The translations under genes and the position numbers were made by a program. Of a DNA stretch of 64,000 nt, positions 35,619-44,957 are shown piece by piece. The DNA lies in NCBI GenBank assembly GCA_000431835.1, contig HF987957.1, positions 8,635-72,634 on the forward strand. The letters are read 5' to 3'. The first letter of the stretch is position 1. Every line of letters begins with the position of its first letter. The DNA comes from Succinatimonas sp. CAG:777. GTDB lineage: Bacteria; Pseudomonadota; Gammaproteobacteria; Enterobacterales; Succinivibrionaceae. The notes beneath the pieces were generated by a model that saw only the letters and a list, made by a program, of their open reading frames with translations, searched no databases and had not been told where the DNA came from.

Positions 35619-36613
35619 GACTCATAAACCAAGGTACGATTTTACCATATTTTAAACAGTCAAATTCATAATGGGACCTTTTCTCTTTGTGAATTGATCC
35701 CATATTTGCAGACATTGCTAAATCGTCGATACACCTTTTCTTGAAGTAGTTCAGATAATTTTTTCTAATGAAAAAGCTATACTCTAAACATAAATTGTGA
35801 CGACGTTTTTAGTATGTAAAGCAACAAAAAAGATATACCGAGTTTACAGGCAGAGAACCGATGATGCCTGAGGAAGAAATGGGATTTTAGCAAAGTAAAT
35901 TACGGTATGTTACTCAAGATCAAGTGCTTGAGGTTGCTCATGAGTACAAAAAGCTTCCATTAGATGTCATTGTCATCGACTTTTTCTATTGTAAAAAGCA
36001 AGGAGATTGGTCTTTTGATAACGACTACTTCCCAAATCCAAAAGCAATGATTGATGAACTTTAAGATATGGAATATGAAAATGGCAAATCATCTCTTTAA
36101 GTTTATTTTCCAAAAGGAGCTACATGGAGAGATACCAATACAGGTGCTGTCTATGAAGGAGGTATAACTATCACAGCAGATGCTACTCTTGAATATATAC
36201 CTGTCTTTGCTCGTGACAACTTTGACTTAATCTAAGATTACACAATGAAGCTTTGATTACAGGACTTTCTTGTCTCAACATAATTAAAAAAAAGAAGTTC
36301 TACTAGATTTAATTTATTCAAAAAGATTGGTCTCTTTGTGTCCATTCACTTTAAGCTTTACAGTTTTTCCTCGTTACATCGCACTAAAAATCACCAAAAA
36401 AAATTTAGTATCTATAAATATTCAAGTCTTTTTCAAATCTTTTTTAAATTATTATTTTTATTTAATTTCAAATAAATAGACAATTTTACTTACAGTTTGT
36501 ATCAGTAAAAAAGTCGTCTAAAAAAATCTTCATAGATAATCTTGCGCCATGGTGAGTAGTTGAATTTTTAATTCATGAAAGCAGAGTATTTTACTTAGGA
36601 AAAGATTTTTCAT
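35619..36613. other. 995-base region holding a decayed gene and the T4SS promoter region
   Basis: Outside the GH31 remnant at 35813-36235 I see no gene. A 58-codon open stretch without a start codon runs leftward at about 35622-35810, ending just before the acyltransferase; it may be chance. The last 370 bases (36236-36613) are very AT-rich and must carry the promoter of the VirB11-first operon, but no single promoter stands out. A GGAAAAGA ribosome-like site lies before ATG 36614. Confidence 0.5.
35813..36235 (+). pseudogene. Remnant of a GH31 family glycosidase
   Basis: In one frame interrupted by three stops, two segments of a GH31 alpha-glucosidase/xylosidase can be read. The first has RYTEFTGREPMMPE, GF(stop)QSKLRYVTQDQVLEVA, PLDVIVIDFFYCKKQGDWSFD and FPNPKAMIDEL, the start of the catalytic barrel. 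After stops at 36062-36064 and 36098-36100, the second reads VYFPKGATWRDTNTGAVYEGG and ADATLEYIPVFARDNFDLI, the C-terminal beta region. The TAG at 35888-35890 replaces the family's conserved Trp. Hundreds of residues in between, including the catalytic Asp region, are deleted. Intact relatives release alpha-linked sugars from glycans; this copy is dead. Confidence 0.85.
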
Positions 36614-37585
36614 ATGAGCAGTACCTCTAAACACGAGCTTTTAGATTTTGACAGAACCGTGATGACTTTGTCAGAACTGTTATCTGATGAATTAGTAGGC
36701 TCATTAGTTGAAGGTGCTGTCGACGAAATCATGCTTAATCCAGACAGCGCGCTCTATGTGCGCTATTCAGATGGGGAGAATGTCAAATATTGTGACATAT
36801 CTCCTTCAAAGGCACAGATCCTAATCAGAACTGTTGCCTCAATGAGCAAAATTGATATTAACGTTAACTGCCCTATCGTCGAAACTGAAATTTCTTGCAT
36901 CAATGCTAGATTCTCAGCTTTGCTACCACCATTGTGTAAGTATCCATGCTTTTGCCTAAGATCATTACACGCGCTCTCTTTGAACTTTGAGCATTTAGTA
37001 TCACAAAACTTTATCTCCAAAGAACAGTTAACCATATTAGATTCTCTGATAAAAGAGAGAAAAAACATCTTAGTTTGTGGTCAGACAGGATGTGGCAAAA
37101 CCAGTTTTATCAATTCGATGTTAAAGAGGATTGCTTTATTTGAACCTTTCTCAAGAATAGTCTGCATTGAAGACACTCCTGAACTTAAAATCGAAAATGA
37201 CAATGCGGTAAATTTAGTATCAGGTCCTAATACTTCTATTAGTACCTTAGTTAAAGCAACCTTAAGACTAAGTCCAGACAGAATTGTAGTAGGTGAGGTA
37301 AGAGCTGAAGAAGCCCTTGATCTTATAGATGCACTATCTACCGGTCATTCAGGAGGTCTTGCCTCAATTCATGCTGGTTCTGTTTTGCAGTGTCTTGAAA
37401 GATTAAAACTGCTTATAAGCCGTAACCCGTCCGCTCCTGACAATATTGACAGCATGATAGCTCTAGCTGTCAATGCCATCATTATTTTAAAAAGAGAACC
37501 TTTAAGACACGTATCTAGTATCGCCCTTGTCACTGGTTTAGAACAAGGCAAATTCACTTATAAATTTCTAGGAGAAAATAAATGA
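36614..37585 (+). CDS. T4SS ATPase VirB11/TrbB
   Basis: A 323-residue hexameric traffic ATPase that sits at the cytoplasmic face of the secretion channel and powers pilus assembly and substrate transfer. The N-terminal domain is followed by Walker A CGQTGCGKTSFI near residue 155, an acidic box (RIVCIEDTPELKI), the Walker-B-like RIVVGEVRAEEALDLIDAL near 215 and the His box TGHSGGLASIHAGS near 238. Sequence and first place in the operon fit TrbB of IncP-type systems. The stop overlaps the start of the pilin gene by four bases. Confidence 0.93.
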   Translation: MSSTSKHELLDFDRTVMTLSELLSDELVGSLVEGAVDEIMLNPDSALYVRYSDGENVKYCDISPSKAQILIRTVASMSKIDINVNCPIVETEISCINARFSALLPPLCKYPCFCLRSLHALSLNFEHLVSQNFISKEQLTILDSLIKERKNILVCGQTGCGKTSFINSMLKRIALFEPFSRIVCIEDTPELKIENDNAVNLVSGPNTSISTLVKATLRLSPDRIVVGEVRAEEALDLIDALSTGHSGGLASIHAGSVLQCLERLKLLISRNPSAPDNIDSMIALAVNAIIILKREPLRHVSSIALVTGLEQGKFTYKFLGENK

Positions 37586-38187
37586 AAAACACTTTATTAA
37601 AACTTGCAGCTTTGATTGTCTTAACTTCAGTCTTTAAAGATGCTCTTGCAGCAGATACAGCATCTGGCAGCAGCGTATTACCTTATGAGACCTGGCTTAA
37701 GACCATACAGAAGTCTTTAACTGGTCCTGTGGCATTTTCTGTATCCTTAATTGGTATTGTGTCCTGTGGCGCCACCTTGATTTTTACAGGTGGTGAAATG
37801 GGTCGTTTTATGCGCAGTATTGTTTATCTTGTGATGGTAATGACACTGCTTGTAGGAGCAAACACCTTAATGTCATCTTTATTTAACGGTGCCACTGTAG
37901 AGATAGCTCCAGTCTCTAATGAAATAGCTTTAAATGATAAAGAAATTAAATCTCAAGAAAAACCTCTGTCAGACAGAATAACTCATTTTAATGAGCAAAA
38001 TGCAAGTTCAAAGCTTCAAGCTTTTGTTCATGACACCTCGTCTCCTTCATCAACTTTAATTGACAGTCCTAAAGTCAATAGAACCTCACATATCATGGAC
38101 ACCTTTAACGATGTAAACATCAACACGCTTGAAAGTAATTTTAGTTTTTCTTTTCATAAAAACGAAGCACTTATAGAAGCTTGCTAA
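37582..38187 (+). CDS. T4SS pilin VirB2/TrbC with long C-terminal extension
   Basis: Major pilin subunit. Signal peptide with cleavage near DALAA (about residue 23), then the canonical TrbC core: LPYETWLKTIQKSLTGPVAF, a first hydrophobic helix, the ELNxFMR-like loop GGEMGRFMRSIVYL and a second helix ending in MSSLF near residue 100. TrbC pilins normally end soon after. Here about 95 hydrophilic residues follow, Ser/Asn/Lys-rich, with a single Cys at the very end (LIEAC). Whether this tail is cut off, as in IncP TrbC maturation, or decorates the pilus surface is unknown. The ATG overlaps the VirB11 stop. Confidence 0.88.
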   Translation: MKNTLLKLAALIVLTSVFKDALAADTASGSSVLPYETWLKTIQKSLTGPVAFSVSLIGIVSCGATLIFTGGEMGRFMRSIVYLVMVMTLLVGANTLMSSLFNGATVEIAPVSNEIALNDKEIKSQEKPLSDRITHFNEQNASSKLQAFVHDTSSPSSTLIDSPKVNRTSHIMDTFNDVNINTLESNFSFSFHKNEALIEAC

Positions 38188-38244
38188 ATAGGTTGCAGGT
38201 AAATTGCTTACAGGTATGCATAGTCAAAGATTAAAGGAGAAAGC

Positions 38245-38547
38245 GTGTCTGGAGTAAAACATCCTATTTATCAATCTGTATTGCGTAAACAGAGTTTTTT
38301 AGGCTGTGACAGAGAACTGTGTATGCTACTTGTATTTATAACCATTGTAGGCAGCATTTTTAGTTTTTCCTTAGTTGCAACCGTGGTGCTTTTACTTGTT
38401 TTTATAGTGCTGTATTTGAGCCTCTTAAAAATGGCAAAAGACGATTTGTATTTAAGAAAAGTTTACTTAAAGAACATTCGTTATAAGCCTTATTATTTGG
38501 CACAAAAAACTTATTACTCAAGACAGAGTGTAAGAAAAAATAAATAA
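38245..38547 (+). CDS. T4SS protein VirB3/TrbD
   Basis: A 100-residue inner-membrane protein of the VirB3/TrbD family that works with VirB4 in pilus biogenesis. The typical N-terminus HPIYQSVLRKQSFLGCDREL is followed by two closely spaced hydrophobic helices (about residues 26-62) and a basic tail. It starts at GTG 38245 with AGGAG seven bases upstream, which decides the start. In some systems VirB3 is fused to VirB4; here they are separate with an 83-base gap. Confidence 0.88.
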   Translation: MSGVKHPIYQSVLRKQSFLGCDRELCMLLVFITIVGSIFSFSLVATVVLLLVFIVLYLSLLKMAKDDLYLRKVYLKNIRYKPYYLAQKTYYSRQSVRKNK

Positions 38548-38630
38548 CAGTAAAAATGGCTACTCAATCAGCCTTTTAAGAACATTCTAAATAATTACTA
38601 CAGCAAAATTAGAAAACTATCTAACTTATT

Positions 38631-41153
38631 ATGATAAAAGCTCTTTTTTCATCTTTATCACTGTCACTTGCGCTTTTGAGCATACTCATTTTAATTATGC
38701 TAGCTAAAAGGCTGTGGAAGCAGTACAAGTGCGCCTCAAACCATCCTGGTTTTACAGATCTTTTAGATTACGCTCTTTTAGGTTCTCAGAACACCATCAT
38801 TTTAAAGAATGGAGGACTTCTTAAGACCTTTAGAGTAAAAGCTAATGATTTAAGTTATGCTGACAGTGCACTTATTTGCCGCACTCAGGAATTAACTGCC
38901 AATGCCATCAGAAAGTTAGGTGGTAATTTCATCTTAAATGTCGACTTTATAAGACAGAAAGTAAATGATATTGAAGATTGTGAATATAAAGGCAACGATA
39001 AGGCTAAAAAACTCTATTTAAAAAGAAAAGAGTTTTTTAAGACCAATGATACCTACACACAAGACTGTTACCTTACCATAACATCTTTATCTCACTCATT
39101 AGGTAGTCTGCGTAATATCGCTAGCATCTTTGATGAAGATGATTTATCTAAAGACAGTGTAACTATTGCTGATGACAAGATTAACAGTGTCATTATAGAT
39201 TTTTCAAAAAGTGTTGAGGCGATTAAAAACTCTCTTGAGAACACATTAAAGCTTGAAGAATGCACTTTTTTAGATAATAAAAAGTTAGCTACAAAAGAAA
39301 ATGCTCTTGATAATAGCAATTACTCAAAGCTCAGATCTCATGAAACGGTTAACTTTTTAAAGTATTGTATTAGCGGTAAAAAGCTATCTTTACACATTCC
39401 AAAATCTGATTACTATCTTGACTCTTTATTGTCATCAGATGACTTTACCTCAGGCTCATCTCCAAAGTTATCAGACAGATATATTGTCGTAGTTGCAATT
39501 GAAGGACTGCCTATAGAATCTGATTTTAATATTCTTTACAGACTCTGTGCTCTAGACTTTGATTATCGATTTTCGACACGCTTTATTAGCTATGACAGTT
39601 TTACCTCTCAGGTACTTTTAGAAAAGAACCGTCGTTTATGGGCGCAGAAAAAACACGGCTTTATTGCGCAGTTTTTAAACTCTAAATCAGACAACGAAAA
39701 TCAGGACGCTGTAGAACAGTTAAATGATATTAGTGATGCTAAAAAGAACCTAGTCCAAAATTCTTTAAGCTTTGGCTCATACTGTGCCAATATCATCTTT
39801 TCAGGCACCGATCCTAAGATTTTAGAAAAGCAGGCCTTAAAGTGTGTGCAAACTATCGAAGCATCGGGCTTTGGCGCAAGAATTGAAACTGTAAACGCAA
39901 CGGAAGCTTATTTAGGCTCATTACCAGGACATAGTCTTGAAAATGTAAGGCGCGCTCTGCTGCCTAATACAGTGCTCACCGATCTCTTACCCTTAAATCA
40001 GGTCTATACAGGAGAGAGTGTGTCTCCTAATTTCAGATATGGTAAGAATAAACCTTCTTTAATGACTGTAAGAACTTTAGAAGGTTTATATGCTCACTTG
40101 AACCTGCATGACACTGATCTGGCAAATGCTCTGGTAGTAGGTCCTCCAGGTAGCGGTAAATCTGTGTTCTTAGGAAGCCTTATTCCTTCATTTTTAAAAT
40201 ATGACCAGATGAAGATCTTTGTCTTTGACAAAGGCAACTCTTTTTACGGACTGACAAAAGCTTTAAAAGGTAACCTTATAAAGTTAGAAAATGGTAAAGG
40301 CATCCGCTTTTGCCCTTTAGCTAAAATTGATACTCCTAATGAGAAGGCTTGCGCTTTAGAGTTTTTAGAAAAACTTTTCATCTCGCAGGGCTATGAGACT
40401 GATCTTAAATTAAAGGATGATCTTCGTGATGCCCTTAATCTTTTAGCAGACTTTGATAAACACGAGCGTACTTTAAGTACGATGTGCACACTGCTTCCTA
40501 GAAAAGAGCTCAAAACAGCCTTATCTGCTTTTACTAACAGTGTCATTGAAAACTCAATTTTAGATGGAGACTCTGATCCTTCTTTTGAAACTGATCTTAC
40601 CGTTTTCGAATGCGGACAGTTTTTTGAAAAGGCTGATGACTTTTTATACCCAACGCTGCAGTGCATTTTTAAACTCATCAATCAGAGCGTTATGAATGGT
40701 ACGTGTGGCGCCATTATCATTGATGAGGCCTGGATGATGCTTGCTAATGAAGAGTTCTCAAAGCAACTTATCACCTGGATTAAAACCTTTAGAAAACACA
40801 ATGTCGCAATTGTATTAGCCACACAATCAATTAACGATCTGTCTAAGGCTTCTAACATTGGTGATTTTTTAGACTGCATTAAAACCAGAATTTTTCTACC
40901 TAATAAAGATGCCAACACTGAAACTTTAAAAGGATTCTATAAAAAACTCTCGCTGTGCGACAGTCAAATTGATGCTATCTGTAAGGCAAAACCAAAGCAT
41001 ACTTTGTTTTTACATAAAGACATTAACTTTATGCCATTTTCTTTAGCACTCTCTGATACTGAACTGAAACTTTTATCACTCTCAGAAAACGACAAAACTT
41101 ACGTGGATGAAATGTATGAACGATATCAAGAAGAATTTGCCTACCATTTATAA
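38631..41153 (+). CDS. T4SS ATPase VirB4/TrbE
   Basis: An 840-residue membrane-associated AAA+ motor, the largest T4SS component. One N-terminal membrane span (residues 5-27), as in TrbE, is followed by the VirB4 N-terminal domain (TLLKNGG-like region at ILKNGGLLKTFRVKA near residue 59). The ATPase domain has Walker A VVGPPGSGKSVFLGSL near residue 503 and Walker B AIIIDEAWMML near 694, then the arginine-finger region with LATQSINDLSKAS. Sequence fits TrbE. It overlaps the next gene by up to 47 bases. Translation is probably coupled along the operon. Confidence 0.94.
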   Translation: MIKALFSSLSLSLALLSILILIMLAKRLWKQYKCASNHPGFTDLLDYALLGSQNTIILKNGGLLKTFRVKANDLSYADSALICRTQELTANAIRKLGGNFILNVDFIRQKVNDIEDCEYKGNDKAKKLYLKRKEFFKTNDTYTQDCYLTITSLSHSLGSLRNIASIFDEDDLSKDSVTIADDKINSVIIDFSKSVEAIKNSLENTLKLEECTFLDNKKLATKENALDNSNYSKLRSHETVNFLKYCISGKKLSLHIPKSDYYLDSLLSSDDFTSGSSPKLSDRYIVVVAIEGLPIESDFNILYRLCALDFDYRFSTRFISYDSFTSQVLLEKNRRLWAQKKHGFIAQFLNSKSDNENQDAVEQLNDISDAKKNLVQNSLSFGSYCANIIFSGTDPKILEKQALKCVQTIEASGFGARIETVNATEAYLGSLPGHSLENVRRALLPNTVLTDLLPLNQVYTGESVSPNFRYGKNKPSLMTVRTLEGLYAHLNLHDTDLANALVVGPPGSGKSVFLGSLIPSFLKYDQMKIFVFDKGNSFYGLTKALKGNLIKLENGKGIRFCPLAKIDTPNEKACALEFLEKLFISQGYETDLKLKDDLRDALNLLADFDKHERTLSTMCTLLPRKELKTALSAFTNSVIENSILDGDSDPSFETDLTVFECGQFFEKADDFLYPTLQCIFKLINQSVMNGTCGAIIIDEAWMMLANEEFSKQLITWIKTFRKHNVAIVLATQSINDLSKASNIGDFLDCIKTRIFLPNKDANTETLKGFYKKLSLCDSQIDAICKAKPKHTLFLHKDINFMPFSLALSDTELKLLSLSENDKTYVDEMYERYQEEFAYHL

Positions 41154-41817
41154 GGAAAAGAAAAATAAGAAACAGGCAAAAATTGCCACCGGCATGAAAT
41201 TTACAGATCTTGCAATAAAAGCACTGCGTACAGAACTAGTACCTGCCTTTATGGGGCTATTAGGAATGGCTTTAGGCTTTATCTCACTTGCCTACTGCAT
41301 TGATTTAAGTGGTAAAACTCAGTTTCGACCTTATGTAGTGACTGTAGATAAGCAAGGCTCAGTGCTTTTTTTAGAAAATCCTAATCAAGACAGTTTAAAT
41401 TCAAAAGTAAAGGCATCTTTCGTCTGTGAGTACGTTGATAGATTGTACGCTGTAAGTGAGGATAAAGCTTTGCAAAGGCGATTTATCAATGAGATCTATG
41501 CCAAAACTTCATTAGGCAGCGAAGCATCAGTATTTATAGATAACTTTTACACCAAAGCAAATGTTATGTCTTATGAAACAGCATTACGAAACACCGCAAT
41601 CGAATCTGTAGTGTCACTGTCAGACAACACTTTTGAGGTCACATTCAAACTTATGACCAAACAAAAAGAGCAAACCTTAACAGAAAGATACAAAGCTTTT
41701 GTAAGTTACAAAAGACTGAATGTTGCTTATGACAATCTTGAGGAGGTAAGACTCAATCCTCTAGGTCTGTTTGTAAACGAGTTTAATGTCAACAAAATCA
41801 TTGAGGTAGCATCATGA
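41107..41817 (+). CDS. T4SS inner-membrane protein VirB8/TrbF
   Basis: A bitopic protein of about 236 residues. Basic cytoplasmic N-terminus (KKNKKQAKIATGMK), one membrane span near residues 46-66, then a periplasmic NTF2-like domain (FRPYVVTVDKQGSV ... FYTKANVMSYETAL ... ERYKAFVSYKR ... NPLGLFVNEFNV). VirB8 bridges the inner-membrane complex and core. The NPLG-FV-x-F end is typical of TrbF. Two in-frame ATGs, 41107 and 41116, both lie inside the virB4 gene; neither has a strong ribosome site. Its stop overlaps the start of the VirB9 gene (ATGA). Confidence 0.92.
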   Translation: MKCMNDIKKNLPTIYKEKKNKKQAKIATGMKFTDLAIKALRTELVPAFMGLLGMALGFISLAYCIDLSGKTQFRPYVVTVDKQGSVLFLENPNQDSLNSKVKASFVCEYVDRLYAVSEDKALQRRFINEIYAKTSLGSEASVFIDNFYTKANVMSYETALRNTAIESVVSLSDNTFEVTFKLMTKQKEQTLTERYKAFVSYKRLNVAYDNLEEVRLNPLGLFVNEFNVNKIIEVAS

Positions 41818-42812
41818 AAATGAGTGTCCTTATTAAATTAGAAAGGTTATCTCTTTTGTCTGTTATTTTGTCATGCCTTTTCTTCTCAAGTTACAGTGCC
41901 TTTGCTGACAATGTTGACTTAGATGACAGAGATTTAAAAACTCTTTCAAAACTTGACTTATTAGATGCAAAACAGGTGGCTGGTACTGCCTATAAAGCAG
42001 GATTGGTTACCTTTGCTTACGGCTCTGGAATACCTACTGTCGTCTGCGCTTTATTAGAATTAACTGATCTTGCCTTTGAAAAAGGAGAGAGCATTTTATC
42101 TGTTCAATTAGGAGATTCTGTTCGATGGAATATTGAAAGTGCCATTTCAGGATCAGCAAATGACAGTGTAGAACACCTAATTGTAAAGCCTTTAGAAGCT
42201 GGGCTTAAAACCTCAATGCTCATAACCACAGACAGAAGAACCTATCACATTCGTCTAAAATCAACTGAAGCTGATTTTATGCCAGCTGTAGTATTTTCAT
42301 ACCCTAATAGCTTAAAGTTACCATCAAAAAAGCATTATGGGGACGATTCATATTTACAGTACTCAAGTAACTATGACTCAAATGAGGATCATAATGATTA
42401 CTCAGAGACTAATTCAAGTCTTAAGTACTATTCTTCTGTGCAAAATGTTTCATATGAAGAAAACTCACGACCAGCGCTTAATGTTGCTGCAACCTACAAT
42501 GACAGTACCCAAAGGCGAAACTACAACTACTCTGTTGATGGTGACTCAAAGATCATTCCGCAAAATGTCTACGACGATGGAAAAAGAACCTTTATAGTGA
42601 TGAACAATCCCATAAATTCAAGCTATTTACCGGTGCTACAAGAAATCAGCACAGAGAGTTTTTTATTCTTCGGAGAGGATAAAACTAACACCATTAACTT
42701 TACTTACTTTGACAATACTTTTGTTGTAGACGGGATCTACTCCCATCTGAGACTTATCTCAAAGAATGGTGAAGAAAAACAAAGTGCTGATGTGGTAAGA
42801 CTAGAATCATAG
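41814..42812 (+). CDS. T4SS outer-membrane core protein VirB9/TrbG
   Basis: A periplasmic core-complex protein of 332 residues. Signal peptide ends near YSAFA (about residue 31). The conserved domain reads GSGIPTVVCALLELTDLAFEKGE, VQLGDSVRWNIESA, HLIVKPLEAGLKTSMLITTD and RRTYHIRLKSTEADFMP, all close to TrbG. A Ser/Asn/Tyr/Asp-rich stretch of roughly 75 residues (about 180-250) separates this from the C-terminal beta domain with NVYDDGKRTFIVMNNP and FVVDGIYSHLRLI. The low-complexity linker is longer than usual. No VirB7 lipoprotein gene accompanies it, although VirB9 normally pairs with VirB7. Confidence 0.93.
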   Translation: MKMSVLIKLERLSLLSVILSCLFFSSYSAFADNVDLDDRDLKTLSKLDLLDAKQVAGTAYKAGLVTFAYGSGIPTVVCALLELTDLAFEKGESILSVQLGDSVRWNIESAISGSANDSVEHLIVKPLEAGLKTSMLITTDRRTYHIRLKSTEADFMPAVVFSYPNSLKLPSKKHYGDDSYLQYSSNYDSNEDHNDYSETNSSLKYYSSVQNVSYEENSRPALNVAATYNDSTQRRNYNYSVDGDSKIIPQNVYDDGKRTFIVMNNPINSSYLPVLQEISTESFLFFGEDKTNTINFTYFDNTFVVDGIYSHLRLISKNGEEKQSADVVRLES

Positions 42813-42820
42813 GTGAAAAG

Positions 42821-44185
42821 ATGTCTTACTCTATCTTAAAACAAGGTCCTTTAACAAAAAAGCCTATCTTCTTTTTAATAGGTGGTTTTATCGCTGTGAC
42901 TATCTTTTTTACTGTACTTTTTAGTTTAAAAGAGCAGGATAAATTAAACGAAATAAAAGAAAAGCAAAATGGTGCGTCAGTCCAGTCACTACAGGCTAAT
43001 ATCTCAAAGGCTGACAAGCTTGGCGTTTTTGAAGCTAAAGATGAAAACTTACACAAAGACATGGTCAGCAATGCTTTCAAAAACCGTAAACAAATTTTAA
43101 ATGATATATCAGCTAAAACTTTAGATGATGAAGATTTTGCTAAAGACTATGTAAAATACCAGGAAAGACATGCTCTTACAGACCGTTCTTATAAAGAGGA
43201 TGATAACAGTCCTGATAAAGACAAATTTGTGACAAGAACAGTTTCTTTTGAAGATTACGATGGAGCCCCAAAAGAAGATGAAATTGAGCAAAATAAAAAG
43301 GGCAAAACTAATTCAGAATACTACGAACAGGCTTTAAAGGCCTCTAGCAAAGTAAATCTTGAGTTAAAGCATCATGGTTTAGGCAACTCTTTGTTAGACA
43401 AAATTGACAGCCAAAACGGTAATAATGCTACGCCATCATTTACTCAACCAAAATTGAACTCTTTAGATGGTCCTAGTGCCTCTAATTCTCAAGATAAGCC
43501 TGATGAAAACACACTTGAGAGCTATGATAAGTTAAAAAGAAACAACTATATTTTAAAAAGTGAAGTTGAAAATCCTAAGACTCCTTTTGCGCTGATGCAA
43601 GGCAGTGTTATTCACGCTACCTTACTCAACGGTATTAACTCAGAGTTGCCAGGACAAATTACAGCACAGATCTCTCGAGATGTGCATGACTCAATTAGAG
43701 CTAAATATCTTCTTATACCTAGAGGTTCAAAACTTGTAGGTCAATACACATCAGGTGCAGCCTTTGGTACAGAAAGGCTCTTTATTGGATTTAACAGAAT
43801 AATTTTTCCTAATGGTCAGTCAATAAACTTAGGATCTATGCCTGGTCAATCAACTAACGGCTATGCAGGCTTTGATGCTCAAGTAGATAACCACTACTTT
43901 AAGATCATTACTAACTCGTTACTGCTGTCTAGTATAAGTACCACAGCAGATCATTATGAGGATACCTACAATTTAGCTGGAGGTCATCAGCGTACTATCG
44001 CTGGATTTAAAGCTCAAGGCAGTTCAAATGTTTCACAAGCTCTAGCTAAGATCATTGAAAGAAACATCAACCTTTCTCCTACCTTATCTGTAGAACCTGG
44101 TTACGCCTTTACTGTTGCCATTACTCAAGACATTTTCTTTAAATCACCTTATGGAGCAAAAGCTAATGTTCATTTTAAAAGATAG
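42821..44185 (+). CDS. T4SS core protein VirB10/TrbI
   Basis: A 454-residue protein spanning the envelope. N-terminal cytoplasmic tail, membrane span near residues 18-37, long hydrophilic, largely charged periplasmic linker (about 40-240) in place of the usual proline-rich one, then the beta-barrel domain: FALMQGSVIHATLLNGINSE, LPGQITAQISRDVHDS, YLLIPRGSKLVGQY, RLFIGFNRIIFPNGQSI and PTLSVEPGYAFTVAITQDI. These fit TrbI. AGGTGA before ATG 42821 is the ribosome site. VirB10 senses ATP use by the motors and gates the outer channel. Confidence 0.94.
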   Translation: MSYSILKQGPLTKKPIFFLIGGFIAVTIFFTVLFSLKEQDKLNEIKEKQNGASVQSLQANISKADKLGVFEAKDENLHKDMVSNAFKNRKQILNDISAKTLDDEDFAKDYVKYQERHALTDRSYKEDDNSPDKDKFVTRTVSFEDYDGAPKEDEIEQNKKGKTNSEYYEQALKASSKVNLELKHHGLGNSLLDKIDSQNGNNATPSFTQPKLNSLDGPSASNSQDKPDENTLESYDKLKRNNYILKSEVENPKTPFALMQGSVIHATLLNGINSELPGQITAQISRDVHDSIRAKYLLIPRGSKLVGQYTSGAAFGTERLFIGFNRIIFPNGQSINLGSMPGQSTNGYAGFDAQVDNHYFKIITNSLLLSSISTTADHYEDTYNLAGGHQRTIAGFKAQGSSNVSQALAKIIERNINLSPTLSVEPGYAFTVAITQDIFFKSPYGAKANVHFKR

Positions 44186-44192
44186 ACTTTTC

Positions 44193-44957
44193 ATGATATT
44201 AAGACTCTTATTAACTACCATGCCGATTTTCACAAGTTTGACCGTAAACGCTGAGGAAAAAGCCATGACCTACAGTCAAGGTCAAGAACTAATTCAGCAA
44301 ATGAACAGTACCCTCGCTGTATTACGTTCTTGGTCTAATGAGAACAAAACAAAATCGGACAAGCTTGAAAACTATATCAAGCATGACAATGTAAGAGAGC
44401 AGGATAACTACGAATATCAACATAAAGAGACATGGGCAAAAGTAAAGGATCTTAATCAAAACTCATTGATGCTCTTAGAAGCAAGTTATGCCTTTGCTAA
44501 AAAGACTGAGTCAGCTGCTGAATTCTCAAAAAACAGTATCAGGACTGATGCTTGGGAAAAGTGTATACGTTCTAAAAACTGCACTTTTAAAAAGTTAAAC
44601 GAAATGATGGATGAAGAATCCCTTGAAATCTCAGACTTTACTAAAAAGAGTGCTTCAGATACGCAAAAAGCTCTAATTGAAAGCATTGATAAATTAAATG
44701 AAATGTGTGGTGAATCTCAAGATGCTAAAGGACTTAACAGCTCTATTGATACTTTAAGTAAGGTTAATTCTACTCAGGTTACAGCTTTAAGTTCGTTATC
44801 TGGACAGGTCTCAAATCTAGCTAGAATTACAGCTCATAACTATCAGATGCAAAAACAAAACGAAGAATTAAAGCAGAAAGCTGACGAACTTTACTACGCT
44901 GACACGGGAACTGTTGAGTCTCCTCATCTTGATACAAGCTTAAAGAACTATGAGTAA
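44193..44957 (+). CDS. VirB5/TrbJ-like secreted helical protein
   Basis: Position and architecture suggest the minor pilin/TrbJ role, though sequence motifs are weak. From ATG 44193 the protein has 254 residues: a signal peptide (MILRLLLTTMPIFTSLTVNA) and then almost pure helix, with coiled-coil character near the C-terminus (ARITAHNYQMQKQNEELKQK). Upstream in-frame ATGs at 44115 and 44166 would bury the signal peptide in the VirB10 gene, so 44193, eight bases after the VirB10 stop, is preferred. Three cysteines occur, two of them close together (EKCIRSKNCTF). Its 3' end overlaps the VirB6 gene by eight bases. Confidence 0.75.
   Translation: MILRLLLTTMPIFTSLTVNAEEKAMTYSQGQELIQQMNSTLAVLRSWSNENKTKSDKLENYIKHDNVREQDNYEYQHKETWAKVKDLNQNSLMLLEASYAFAKKTESAAEFSKNSIRTDAWEKCIRSKNCTFKKLNEMMDEESLEISDFTKKSASDTQKALIESIDKLNEMCGESQDAKGLNSSIDTLSKVNSTQVTALSSLSGQVSNLARITAHNYQMQKQNEELKQKADELYYADTGTVESPHLDTSLKNYE

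Noticed and set aside
35622..35810. Leftward 58-codon open stretch in front of the acyltransferase
   Set aside because: It has no start codon early in the frame, no recognised motif and an AT-rich composition; could be a remnant but cannot be supported as a gene.
36236..36613. Left attachment site matching the tRNA-Pro 3' end
   Set aside because: Reading the region by eye I found only short partial matches (for example TGGTGAGTAG near 36550), not a convincing direct repeat.
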